Shown one piece after another: positions 39,563 through 50,937 of a DNA stretch of 64,000 nucleotides. This stretch comes from Pyrenopolyporus hunteri (lineage: Eukaryota; Ascomycota; Sordariomycetes; Xylariales; Hypoxylaceae): positions 1-64,000 of the forward strand of contig CADCXC010000010.1 in NCBI GenBank assembly GCA_902806595.1, in the 5' to 3' direction. Below the pieces are notes generated by a model. It did not search any database. It saw only the letters and a list, made by a program, of their open reading frames with translations, and was not told the DNA's origin. How positions within the stretch are numbered: the first letter of the stretch is position 1; every line of letters starts with the position of its first letter. Made by a program: the position numbers and the translations under genes.

Positions 39563-40340
39563 GAGTTTTGCTATTGGCACTCCCTCGTTTTGCTATCGGG
39601 CCTTATTGGCACTCCCAATACAAAAAGTACATCTCCTACCCCGTACTCGGCCCCACTAACACATTCTCATACAAAAATGCAGTAAACCAGATAGTCTCAC
39701 CGAGTACGGGTACACTTTTTCAATTGATTCAATTACATACATCCCACTATACATCCCACTATATATCCCATTATATTCCACCCATTCTAAGGATGCAAAA
39801 TATAAAAAATATATCGCCAGTTTCGCGTCAATTAGACCTTTCTAATGGTATAGGTTTCATATCGGTGCATGCCCTATTTCAAAAGTTATTCAAATATATA
39901 CTTAATTCTATACGGATGTCAAAGGTGTAAGTGGTGGCCAGGGGTGGTCATGTGATCCCCTTTTGCGGTCGCATACCCCTCCAGTACCTTTTGATACCTT
40001 TGAATATATATATGGAATTAACTTTATATTTAAATAACTTTCGAAATAGGGCATGCACCGATATGAAACCTATACCATTAGAAAGGTCTAATTGACGCGA
40101 AACTGGCGATGTATTTTTTATATTTTGCATCCTCAGAATGGGTGGAATATAATGGGATATATGGTGGGATCTATGGTGGGAATTGAATCAATTGAAAAAG
40201 TGCATAAGGTGTACATTATGTATTAACGCGATTGTACGTAGATTTGTATGTGGAGCTGTTAGATACGGCAGGTATTTTAATGTATTGGGAGTGCTAATAA
40301 GGCCCGATAGCAAAACGAGGGAGTGCCAATAGCAAAACTC
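39563..40340. mobile_element. Intact 778-bp palindromic foldback (hAT-like MITE) element
   Basis: The ends are inverted repeats (left GAGTTTTGCTATTGGCACTC, right its complement). They are bounded by identical 8-bp sequences ATATTTTG at 39555-39562 and 40341-40348. An 8-bp target duplication points to the hAT superfamily. The inverted similarity is not confined to the tips: two arms of roughly 370 bp run inward to a short unique centre near 39935-39975. The whole element is thus almost one palindrome and a transcript could form a long hairpin. No transposase is encoded; a 120-codon ORF inside is a chance reading. Base composition is normal, unlike the adjacent AT-rich block, so insertion postdates or escaped RIP. 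Confidence 0.9.
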
Positions 40341-40348
40341 ATATTTTG

Positions 40349-41917
40349 TAGTTTCTAAAATATCACGTGACTACAGTTAAAAAGTGGGTCTGACATCTGG
40401 AAATTCTTTGAATTGGCGGTTTGGCGGAAAAATTGTTTATGGTCCGGCGTGTATATTTCTTCGGATTACCCCCTCGATCCCTTACGCCCTAATGACGACG
40501 CGGCGCGATCATAACCATGGACAAGTGCACCGAGCGAACTTCGTTCCAAATGACGAAACGCGTTCAGATCGCCCAGAGAGGGCCTATATGAGGTTATTTA
40601 TACAAAAGATCACGCCCGGAACGCCCGATAGATCTCGATATTTCTTCCGCCGCATGCGCGACCTAACGCTTCGACTAGGTACCCTAGTCTCGGCGAGACT
40701 ATCGAGCTTCATGATACCGACTTCTTCAATGAGCGGTGCTGGGTGATATTGTGGAGGTCTTGAATAAAGACAAGAGCCAGTGAGAGAAAGAGTAGAGCAA
40801 TGAGGTTGAAGGGCCTAAAAGCGTCACCCGGGACCCGGCTTGAGCTGTCATATATTTCCGCTCGTCCACTTCGCGTTAGAGGCGACAGACTGCGATGCGG
40901 CTTTATTCTTCGTGTCTCAAGCCTGCGTCCTCAAGCGTAGGACGCGCAAGATAGTGATCGAGGCGTTCGAGAAGAAGTTCCTCGCCTCGGAAAAGTAACG
41001 CAAGCTTCCAGACAAACGACCCATCTCAAATTCTCCCCCGAACAGTTCGAAGTCGATGGCGCCGCCGGGGTGGACATCAATGAAAGCTCTGACTTGCCGT
41101 TTTGATATCCGAGCTCTCATTGTCCACTTCCTTTCCCTTTTTCCTCCCACTCCTCTCCTCAGTAAGACCTAGTGGTACCGAGAGAAGATAGCTACGAGCC
41201 AACGAGAGCGGAAGTTCAACACTTGCAAAACTTTCTGAAGTGTGACGGCAGATATATGATGTTATTATAACCTTCGATTCAGTTAAGCTTCCTCGTAAGG
41301 TACCTAGCCCACTGAACAGAACCGTCACGTGACGTACTGGTTGTCGTTAACATCAAGTTGGACTTACTCTCTTAGGAGGTAGATATATATATGAAGATGA
41401 GACATATGTCCAGTACATACGACCATAAGACCTAGAGAACTCGGGATCCCGTCCGCTCTCCCATAGATAAGCTGGGTACTGCCGCACTAGTAGTTGGGTC
41501 GGTGACGACCAGCGAATCCGCGGTGTTGTATGTTTTTGCTTTTTTTTTTTCTCATTCCAAATGCCTCATTGTGCCCTGTCAAACGAATGTGGAAGGAGGA
41601 GATAAACAGCACGGGTTTGCTGTTAATTTGGCTCGGAATCTAACACCGTCTGTCGTAAGGAGATATAGTGGATGATCACGTGACGTTGGCGTTGGTTTAC
41701 AGAAGGATTGGGCACATCGATGGAGTCCCGTTGGGAGGCGGCGATAATCCCATTCCACTCCTTTAATGAAAGGACATATACCTTAAAGAGCCCCCTTATA
41801 TATCATTCTTATTCGACTAGGTAATAGGTCATGTCTATCTAGCTTAATAGATACTCTTAGAAAGCAGCCGAGGGTAGCTTCTTATGAACACAGCCACATC
41901 ATCGTCTCCACTGCATC
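40349..41917. other. Intergenic region upstream of the NLR-like gene
   Basis: Normal GC and no supported gene. CACGTG-containing palindromes (TCACGTGA) occur near 40362, 41325 and 41677. A 120-codon ORF at 40384-40746 has no recognisable features. Confidence 0.45.
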
Positions 41918-44740
41918 ATGACACTTCAGCCCTCCTTTAGCACACCGTCCCCCGCATGGCAGGAGGCAGTAGGGTCTTTTCTCTCGACTCTTGGTCCACG
42001 CGAGCGGAGCGCATTTCGCGCGCCAGCGAGCCCGGACGACTGCATGGCTGTCCTCCTGGCGACGCAACGCCGCAAGACCAAGTTAACACGGATCCTAGAG
42101 CTGATGAGGCCAGCCTTTGAACCGCTCAAACGCTTTGAAAGCGCAGTCGATGTCATCGTTCAAGTCAATGCGGGGATTGCATCCCCAATATGGGGCCCGC
42201 TCAGGATCGTTATTACGGTGAGCGGCAATTTGCCCTCATGTAGGAGAACCGAACTAGACCTAGGCGCTGCTAATAAGATCCCTGGCGTATGAAGCTATCC
42301 GCAGACCACTTTCGAACGTTAGAGAGCATAGCTATGATCATACATAGGATCATCAGCTCGTTGCAGAGATTCTCCAAGTATGAAGAGCTTTTTGAGAAGA
42401 GTCAACTCGTCCAAGATGCAATAGGGGGCCTCTATTGCGACTATCTTGACTTCTGCGTCAGGGTTACACGATTCTACTCGATATCATCATTTCGTAGGCT
42501 GTGTATATTGCCATTGATTATAATCGGCCTAATACTCGAATAGGAGCCTTTTTCACCTCCTTCGATAAAGACTTTCGGGAAGTCTCTGAGAGCATTCAAC
42601 TTCACAGCCAGAATGTTGACTGGGCAGCCCATACGGCGCATATCGAAGAAACTCAACGAGAAGCCGAGAAAGCCAAGGCGGAGAGACGAGGTACCGTATC
42701 CCTGAACCGTGTCCATGCAGAGGTATTCTAAGGCGTGTCAGCACATGAAAGGGGTAATATCCAAAGGTGGCTATCCCCCTCAACCGTCGATGACGACCTC
42801 CATAGGCATCTAGGCGATTACATACCTCAGTCATGCGACAAATTACTAGAATCTCAAAAATTACAATCTTTCATCTACTCGGATGACGAAAAACAGCACA
42901 TCCTCACGTTACAGGGTTTACCAGGAAGCGGGAAGACGACAACGGCAGCCTTTCTCATAGACCACTTACAGAAGCAGGGGTCCAAAGTACTATACTTTTT
43001 CTTCAAGGCGAACGACGTGGAGAAACGTTCCCTGTTGAATTGTGTTCGAACGATTCTAGCCCAACTGCTCCGATTAGAGGAGCACCTCTACGATATTGTT
43101 CAGCCTTTCTACCAACGCAGTGGCCGAGTAGTAGCCGACTCACTAGTTGAAATGACGAGAGCTTTATCTGTAGCGCTTCAATCCTCGAACGAGGACCGGA
43201 TTTTCGTGATCCTCGACGCCCTCGACGAGTCGTCAAATAGTACCGAGGTCTCTCAATGGATTACCGCTCAAGGGGAGAGCTTGCGAATTCGAGTATTAGT
43301 CACATCTCGCTCCTCGCCGTCGTTTTCGAAGGCAGTTAACTTAAATTGGGGAGTTTTCAAGATGGAAAGCTTCGAAGCCGACAGTGTTAAATCGTATATA
43401 CTAGACCGCGTTCAAAGAAACCCAGTCATTCGTGGTACCCAGACCGGGGTACAGACCGCAGACTACGTTGCAACGGCTGGGAAAGGCCTTTGGCTCTACG
43501 CTCGATTAATGATGGATGACATCGATAGGCTTCCTTCAGTAGGGCAGATCCAAAAACAACTCCAAGTCCTCCCGAGAGGCTTTACCGAACTATACACCCA
43601 GATAATGAGAACCACCGAAGCCAACTTCAACCCTATTGAACTGAAACTCGCTCAACAACTTCACCTATGGGTCGACACCGCAGACTACCTCCCAAGCTTC
43701 TTAATACTCCAAAACGACCGCCTAGGATACACCATGCTAGAGTTGATCTTCCAATACGCCAACGACGGGGAGGTGGTCCACGACCCTGCCGGACAGGCGA
43801 GTCGCGTCGCAGGCCCCCTCATCAAAGTCCTCGACGAAGTCGACGAAAGCACGGATTCGCGGACGTACGAACTGGACTTCCTTCACCAAACCGCGGCCCA
43901 GTACCTCGACGAGAGCAACAATCTGCCCGCCGCACAGTTACCGCTAACGCTGCGCCCGCGGCGCCTCCGGCAACTGCACCGCGCGGCCGTCGCGGTCTGG
44001 TACTTCGCGGAGTCCAAGCAGTGCGAGGAGTTGCTCCTGGAGCTGCGGGAGGACGAAGGGAGCCCCCGGCACTCGTTGGTGTGCTACTTCGAGCTTGCGT
44101 ACGGCCTCTGGAACGCGCTGCACCTGGTCGAGTTCCCCGACATCCAGGACGCCCAGGAGGCCGCCGAGGCGGAGGCCTTGCTGCGGAAGCTGGCGGAGTT
44201 CATATCCACGCCGGCGTGTCTGCGCTGGGTCGAGTGCGCTATAATTATCAATTATAGGGGCAGGTTCCCGCATTTATTATGGAACGCTGTTAAGGCCGTA
44301 CGTGTTTTCTTTTTTTTAGTCGTCACTCCCGAAACCTCGAAGCCTCCTGCAGGTGAAGGCTAAGGAGCCAGTGCTCCTCGGAATGCTATAAGGCATGTGG
44401 TATATTTACCCGAATAAATTACTGACTGCGATATTCATAGTGGACAGCCGCCAAGCAGAACGAAAACCACCGGTTCGCGCCCTTCCAAGCCTTCTCGAAA
44501 GCCCGGGTGCACTTCTGTCAGAACTACGCCTGCATCCTGGCAACGACGGGCGTCGGGGCCGAATACGCTCCTCTGGAGCTCCTGGACGCCGCGCGGGTGG
44601 ATTCCTTCCGGGACGAGGTGACGCAGGAGATATTCCGCCTCGGGCAGCGATGGAGACGGCTGGCTTTTCTTGGGGTTGACGATCCTACCGAGTCCCCCGA
44701 CCCGGCCGTTCGCCCTAGCCAGGGTTGGGCTAAAGCGTAA
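41918..44740 (+). CDS. NACHT-type STAND (fungal NLR-like) protein, five exons
   Basis: Exons 41918-42217, 42295-42493, 42544-42690, 42733-44297 and 44441-44740 join in frame to 836 aa. The N-terminal 250 residues are helical and resemble the domain (DUF7708-like) found before NACHT in many fungal STAND proteins. The NTPase follows: Walker A GLPGSGKTT (277-285) and Walker B FVILDALDES (Asp377, Asp380). The rest is an alpha-helical STAND extension. No ankyrin, WD40 or TPR repeats follow, so a sensor array is absent. Fungal NLR-like proteins often act in non-self recognition and programmed cell death; for this one that is inference. Introns are short (77, 50, 42 nt) except the last (143 nt). The gene stands alone in a normal-GC island between two transposon-derived AT-rich blocks, and a hAT element is inserted just after its stop. 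Confidence 0.88.
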
Positions 44741-44924
44741 CTACTTACTAGCAGGGTTGCAAAATTAGTTAGTTAATCCAGTCCACCCCCGGACTAGGAC
44801 TGGATTAAAAAAATTTAAAAAAAAATTAAACTAACTAAAAAAAAAATCCTTTGGATTAATATTAACTAAGGATTAACTAAGGAATAATTAAAAAACTAAA
44901 AAATTAATTTTTAAAAATAAAAAA

Positions 44925-45035
44925 AAATTAAAAAAAAAAATTAAAAAATAAAAAAAATTAAAAAAAATTAAAAAAAATTAAAAAAAATTAAAAAAAATTA
45001 AAAAAAATTAAAAAAAATTAAAAAAAATTAAAAAA
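44925..45035 (+). repeat. Tandem AAAAAAATTA repeat inside the hAT element
   Basis: About ten units of a 10-bp A-rich motif, low complexity. Confidence 0.7.
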
Positions 45036-45364
45036 AATATATATATAAAATATATATTAAATAATTTTTAATATAAAAATATTTATAAATTTTTATTATA
45101 AAAAGTTTTTAAACTTTTATTTTATTATATTTTTATATTAATTATTTTTAATTTTTTATATTTTATAAAAAAAATATTTTATTAAAAATATTTAAAAATA
45201 AATATAATATTTTAAAAATAAAAATAAAAAAATATTTATATTTAATAACCGTTTTTATATTTAAATATTATTTTTATTTATTTTTAAATTTTATTTTCGT
45301 TAATTTATTTTTAAAAATTTTTAAAAATTTATAAGATTTTTATAAGATTTAATAGAAATAAAAT

Positions 45365-45640
45365 CTATATTTTTTTAAATCTTTTTAATTTTTTTAAATC
45401 CTTTTAATTTTTTTAAATCTTTTAAATTTTTTTAATTTTTTTAAATCTTTTTAATTTTTTTAAATCTTTTAATTTTTTTAAATCTTTTTAATTTTTTTAA
45501 ATCTTTTAAATTTTTTTTATTTTTTTAAATTTTTTTAAATCTTTTAAATCTTTTAAATCTTTTAAATTTTTTAAATCTTTTAAATCTTTTAAATTTTTTT
45601 AATTTCTTTAAATTTTTTTAATTTTATTTTATTTTTAAAA
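45365..45640 (+). repeat. TTTTTTAAATC-type tandem repeats inside the hAT element
   Basis: Irregular units of TTTTTTAAATCTTTTAAAT type, about 11-19 bp long. No coding potential. Confidence 0.6.
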
Positions 45641-45832
45641 TAATTATTATATATAAATATTTCGATTTATTCGAATTATTTTTTTCGAATTTTTAGAATA
45701 TTATTACATATAGTAATTAAAAGTATATATATTTATGATATATATTTTTCGAATCGTTAAAAACCGTTTTATTTAATTAGTTATAATCGAGAATTTTCCG
45801 ATTTTTTTTTAAATTTTATTTAAATTTTTAAA

Positions 45833-46096
45833 ATGGATTTTTTTATTATTTTATTTTCGAAAGAAAATTTCGTTATTTACCTTATATTAACTTACCCTGG
45901 AACGGAAAAAACGTTTGAAAATAATTTAAATGTCGAAATTATTAATTTTTTTAAAAATTCGAAATTTAATAAACCGAATTACGAATTACCGGATTTTAAA
46001 AATATTTATATTTTTAAAAATAATTTATTTATATGTGAATTATTACCGATTAATTTAAATAAAAATCGCGAAATACTTATATTATGTATTAAATAA
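45833..46096 (+). pseudogene. Short surviving reading frame inside the hAT element
   Basis: An 87-codon open frame starting MDFFIILFSKENFVIYLILT in very AT-rich DNA. It keeps a few non-AT codons (LTYPGTEKTFENN), so it could be a relic of an element-encoded protein upstream of the transposase core. I do not recognise it. It may equally be chance, because AT-rich mutated DNA here is rich in Lys/Asn/Ile codons. Confidence 0.3.
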
Positions 46097-46304
46097 ATCT
46101 TTATTTATATATTAATTTTTAATATATTTTTTATTAATTATTTTAAGGTATAATTATACTAAAAATGAAAAAGTTAAAGATTTTTAAACTTTGAATTTTT
46201 AACGTTATTATTAACGAAAACATCTAAATATTACTTTTAATAAAAAATCGGAAAAAATAAAAATAAAAAATAAGTTATTTATATTATTTCTATTTTTTTT
46301 AATA

Positions 46305-46530
46305 TTTTTTAAAAATATTTTAAATATTTTTTTTAAATATTTTAAATATTTTTTTTTAAATATTTTAAATATTTTTTCAAATATTTTAAATATTTTTTTT
46401 TAAATATTTTAAATATTTTTTTTTAAATATTTTAAATATTTTTTTAAATATTTTAAATATTTTTTTAAATATTTTAAATATTTTTTTTAAATATTTTAAA
46501 TATTTTTTTTAAATATTTTAAATATTTTTT
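46305..46530 (+). repeat. Tandem repeat of about 20 bp (TTTTTTAAATATTTTAAATA)
   Basis: About eleven nearly identical units of TAAATATTTTAAATATTTTT differing mainly in T-run length. It lies just before the transposase relic. Confidence 0.75.
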
Positions 46531-46608
46531 ATTATTTTTAAAAAGTTTTTATTAATTTTAAAAAATTAAATTTTAATATTATTATTTCTAAAACCGATTT
46601 TTTTAATA

Positions 46609-49289
46609 TGGATAATCGTAAACGAATTCGAAATAATATTATCGAAAATTTTAACGAAAACGAAGTATATAATAAAATTTTAAATTTTATTATTAAAAAT
46701 AATTTATCGTTTAAAATATTAAATTCGGTATCATTTTAAGATTTATTAAATTATTATAATAAGTACGTTTTTTTATTATATTTTTTTTATTTAATAATAT
46801 TTTTTTAAATTTTTATTTTAAAATTTAAAAAAGTTATTCTATATAAAATTTTAAAAAATATTTATTTTATACTAAATTTTAAAACTATTTTAAAAATCGA
46901 AAAAAAATCGAAAAAAAAAACTAATTTAAATTTTATTTTTTTTAAGTTAAATCCTATTATAAATCGAATGAAACTCCGAAATTTACTCGATAATATATTC
47001 GAAAATTCGATTTTTAATTTAAATATTATATTAAAAAAAAAATATCGAAAAAAACAATATTTTTTTTTTAATTTTCGATATATGGATATCGATAAATTAA
47101 ACAACTTATATAACATTAATTATTATATTTATTGATGTTAATTTTATATTAAATTATAAATTAATCGATAAAATTTTTATTTTTTTATTTTTTTTTAAAA
47201 AAAATTATTAAAATTTATTAAGATTCGAAAAATTAAACGAAGTTTATATCGGTTTATATATAAATGATAAAATAAACGATATTTTAAACGATTATAAATT
47301 TTTAAATCTTTAAACGATTTTTAAATATTTATTTTATTTTATTTTTATTATTTTTTAAAATAAAAATATTAATATTTTTTTAATTTTATACGAGATAACG
47401 TATTCGAAAATTCGACGTTTATTTCGGTTTATAAATTAAATAATAATTTATTTAATTTATATAATATTCGATACTTTACCTATATTATAAATCTTATCGT
47501 TCGAAAGATTTTATTAAATTATTTATTAAATTCGAAAATAAAGTAAAAATTATTCGATTTTACGAATAATTTAAACGATAATTCGAATCGAATTTATTTT
47601 AATAATATATTATTTTTTAAATTTTTTTATATTTTATTTTATTTTATTTTATTTTATTTTATTTTATTTTATTTTATTTTATTTTATTTTATTTTATTTT
47701 ATTTTATTTTATTTTATTTTATTTTATTTTATTTTATTTTATTTTATTTTATTTTATTTTATTTTATTTTATTTTATTTTATTTTATTTTATTTTATTTT
47801 ATTTTATTTTATTTTATTTTATTTTATAAAAATAAAAATAAAAATAAAATAAAATTAAAAATATATTTAAAAATTATTAAAATTTAATAATATATTAATT
47901 AAATATTTAAATATTACGAATAAATTACGAAAATTAATAACTTCGATTAAATATATAAAAAAAAATCGAAAATTATTTATCGAAGGTATTAATAAATATA
48001 AAAACGAAAAGATTATCGATAAAAATAATAATAAAAAAATAATTCCATTAAGTATATTTTTTTTTAAATTTTATTTTTAAATTTTTATTAATTTATTTTT
48101 TAAATAATTTTATTCGATGGAATTTTACATATTATATGATTAAAATCTTTTTAAAATTCGAAAAAGTTTTTAATTATATATATAAAAATACATCGAAAGT
48201 TAATTTTAAATTAAATTTTTTAAATAAATTTAAATAAATTTATTTAAAAGATTTAATATTTATTTTCGAAATATTTATTAAATTAACAATTAAATTACAA
48301 AGAAAAATATATACGATTTTAAATAAAACTTTATTATATATATATTAAATATATAATAAATTAAAAAATTTTATTTTAAATTTTTAAAATAAAATTTAAA
48401 AAAACGAATATTTTATAAGTTTTAAAATCTTTTTTTTTAAATATTTATTAATAAATAAATAAGAATATTATTATATAAATTTAATAACAATTATTAAAAT
48501 TAAAATTAATAAATTAAAAAAATATTTTTTAAAGAAAATAACTTTTAATTTATTAATAAAATTTAAATCGTATATTTTAAATATTATTTTAAATCTTCGA
48601 TTTAAATTAATACATTTCGAAATTAACGGTTTATTATATTTTTATTTTACGATAATTAATAATATTCGAGACTTATTTAAATAAGAATATTTTAAATATT
48701 TTCTTTTATTTTATTTTTTAATTTTAAATTTTTTTTTATTTTTTTAATTTTTTTTAAAAAATTAAAAAAAATTAAATAAAATTAAATAAAAATATAAAAA
48801 AAATATTAATTTTTCTTATAATAAAATAAAAACTTAAATCGAAAAAAACGATTCGAATAATAATATATACGATATTTTAAATAATAAAAAAAATAATAAA
48901 AATTCGGATTTTAACGATAAATTTTTTATAAAATTAATTATTTAAAAAGTCGACGAATGGATATTATATTTAAAAAAAAATATTATTTTTTTAAAGATAC
49001 GTCTTTTTTAAATATTAAATATTAATTTATTTAAAATTTTAAAAAATAATTCTTTTTTTTAAAAAATTAAAAAATATTAATAATTAAATAAATTTATTTA
49101 TTAAATTATTAAAAAAATAATGTTTTTAAATATTTTATTTTAAATATTTTAACTCGTCAATATTTAATAATTTTTATTATATTAATAGCCGTTAAAAAAG
49201 TTTTTTCGATTTTTAAAAATATTATAAATAAATTTAAAAATCGAATATTATTTAATACGATAAAAAAATTAATTTTATTAAAGAATTAA
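46609..49289 (+). pseudogene. hAT transposase relic
   Basis: Readable fragments remain in the plus orientation. From 46609 the frame MDNRKRIRNN...NKILNFIIKNNLSFKILNS resembles the hAT motif in which a helix ending in an 'NLPF' step precedes the catalytic core; it hits a stop, probably CAA changed to TAA. At 49188-49289 the frame AVKKVFSIFKNIINKFKNRI...LILLKN ends in a natural stop. It matches the C-terminal hAT dimerisation domain (E/K-R/K-VFS...K...NR...L...LK). Between them are many stops and an (ATTTT) expansion, so no functional protein can be made. Exact gene limits are unknown. Confidence 0.75.
47631..47825 (+). repeat. (ATTTT)39 microsatellite
   Basis: 195 bp of perfect ATTTT repeats inside the hAT transposase relic. 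A related AAAAT-rich tail follows. Confidence 0.9.
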
Positions 49290-50261
49290 AAAATTAAAGA
49301 TTTAAAAAAATTAAAATCTTTAATCGAAAAAAAAAAAAATTAAAAAAAAATATCGAAAAAAACGAAAAAATTTAATTTTTTTTTAATTTTATATTTTTAT
49401 TATATTATATAAAAAAAATAAAAAAAAAATTTAAAATTCATTTTTAAATTTAATTTTATTTTTATTATTTATTTATAATTTAAAAAATATTTTTATAATA
49501 TATTATAAATTAAAAAAATTTAAAAACGTTTAATAAACTTTTATAAATAAAAAAAATATTAAAATTTAATTTTATATTTTTTTAAAAATTCGTTTTAAAT
49601 ATAACTTAAAATTTAATATTTATTAAAATTTATCCGATATTTTTCCGAATTTTATTTAATTTTATATTTCCAAAAATATAAAAATTTTAATTTTTTTTAG
49701 GGTAAATTTATTTCATAATAATTAAAAATAACTACCCTATAATTCTTTTTAAATAATTTTTAAAAAATGAAAAGAAATCGAAAAATTATACGATTTTAAA
49801 ATATAAATAAATAAATTTATAATAATAATATTTATAATTTATTTATAATTAAAAATAATTTTAATATATAAAAATAAATAATAATAATATTTATTTATTT
49901 TATATTTTAATATAATAAATTATATAAATTTATTTATTAATTTATTAATAATAATTATATTTTTATTTATAATATTAAATTTTTTTTAAATTTTATTTTA
50001 TTTTTTTTTATTTTTTTTTTATTTTTTTAATTTTTTTTTTAATTTTTTAAAAAAAAAAATTTTTTTAAAAAAAAATTAAAAAAAAAATTAGTTTTTTAGT
50101 TACTAAAAACTAACTAAGGATTAATTAACTAAACTAATTTAAAATTACGGATTAATTAAAAAAAATTATTCCAGTCCGGGGGTGGAATAAAACTATATTA
50201 ACTAAGGATTAATTAAAAAACTAAAAAACTAAAGGAATAATTTTGCAACCCTACTTACTAG

Positions 50262-50727
50262 CATGTCTTGCTTAGGCCCTTGTGGTGTATATAATAAAGA
50301 AAAAGAGTGTGCTATACTTGGATAAAGCTTAAAGGCGGGATGCGCGTGTCTCATCGCTGTCGAACAAAGATGAACAAGGTGCTCTAGTTGTCGTAGCGTC
50401 ACGACGTTATTGTCAATACCTGCGATTTTATCAAAGACCTCAAAGACGAACCGACGTGGACCGATTGATAATCGTGAGCGCTTCTATATATAATGAATAC
50501 GTCGAATCCCTAGTATCCGCTTGACCTGGTTTTCCCAAGTATTCATTTCCTAGCCTTTTTGTCAACTCACCCGAGTCATTCGTGGATACCACGACTTTAG
50601 TCTTCACCACACTCATTTTGCGGTACAGCGCATTCGTACATATTTCTTCCAAACAGTGATTTTCGCTATATTCAATTCAACACAATCTATAAAAGTCTTT
50701 ATAAACTTACGGGTTGGAAAATTCAAA
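50262..50727. other. Intergenic region, upstream of the small secreted protein gene
   Basis: Normal GC resumes right after the hAT target duplication. A 70-codon minus-strand ORF (50440-50652) has no recognisable features. The promoter of the small plus-strand gene is expected here. Confidence 0.4.
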
Positions 50728-50937
50728 ATGCAATTCGTCAGCATCGTTCTCTTCGCGACGGCAGCGTTAGGTAGTGTCATCCCGGTGGCGCGCGATACGA
50801 GGACGGGTTTCATCACTCCCGTGCCGATTAACGATAGGCGTGGCGGCGCCGACCAGATCCTACAGCCTGCCAATTTCGCGCACGTACAAGAGGATAGGCG
50901 AAGAGCGCAGCTCAATTGGGAGGGACGAAGTAATTAG
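50728..50937 (+). CDS. Small secreted protein (69 aa), effector-like in size
   Basis: The start MQFVSIVLFATAALGSVIPV is a clean signal peptide preceded by an A-rich leader (attcaaaATG). The mature part is about 50 residues, charged (DTRTGFITPVPINDRRGGAD, HVQEDRRRAQ) and without cysteine. A longer in-frame reading begins at 50656 but lacks a signal peptide, so the downstream ATG was preferred. No intron is needed. It is the first gene after the hAT element. Function unknown; the size, secretion and location beside repeats fit an effector or signalling peptide, but the absence of Cys is against a classic apoplastic effector. Confidence 0.6.
   Translation: MQFVSIVLFATAALGSVIPVARDTRTGFITPVPINDRRGGADQILQPANFAHVQEDRRRAQLNWEGRSN

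Larger units (their letters stand above)
44752..50253 (+). mobile_element. hAT-superfamily DNA transposon, complete in length but RIP-mutated
   Basis: The left end CAGGGTTGCAAAATTA and right end TAATTTTGCAACCCTA are inverted. They are flanked by the 8-bp direct repeat CTTACTAG (44744-44751 and 50254-50261). The CAGGGTTGCAAAA terminus and 8-bp duplication are classic hAT marks. Subterminal ACTAAGGATTAA-type motifs and a CCAGTCC...CCCGGACT block occur near both ends and may bind transposase. The interior is very AT-rich, with relics of a plus-strand transposase and several low-complexity expansions. The terminal 100-150 bp keep more C and G than the interior, so mutation fades toward the edges. 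Confidence 0.92.

Noticed and set aside
39568..39930. 120-codon ORF in the palindrome
   Set aside because: Within one arm of the foldback element, no motifs, and a similar reading arises from the other arm (39948-40130); a chance frame.
40384..40746. 120-codon plus ORF upstream of the NLR-like gene
   Set aside because: No recognisable domain, splice signals or signal peptide; insufficient support for a gene.
43667..44257. 196-codon plus ORF
   Set aside because: Lies in an alternative frame of the NLR-like exon 4 and is Arg/Pro/Gly-rich nonsense.
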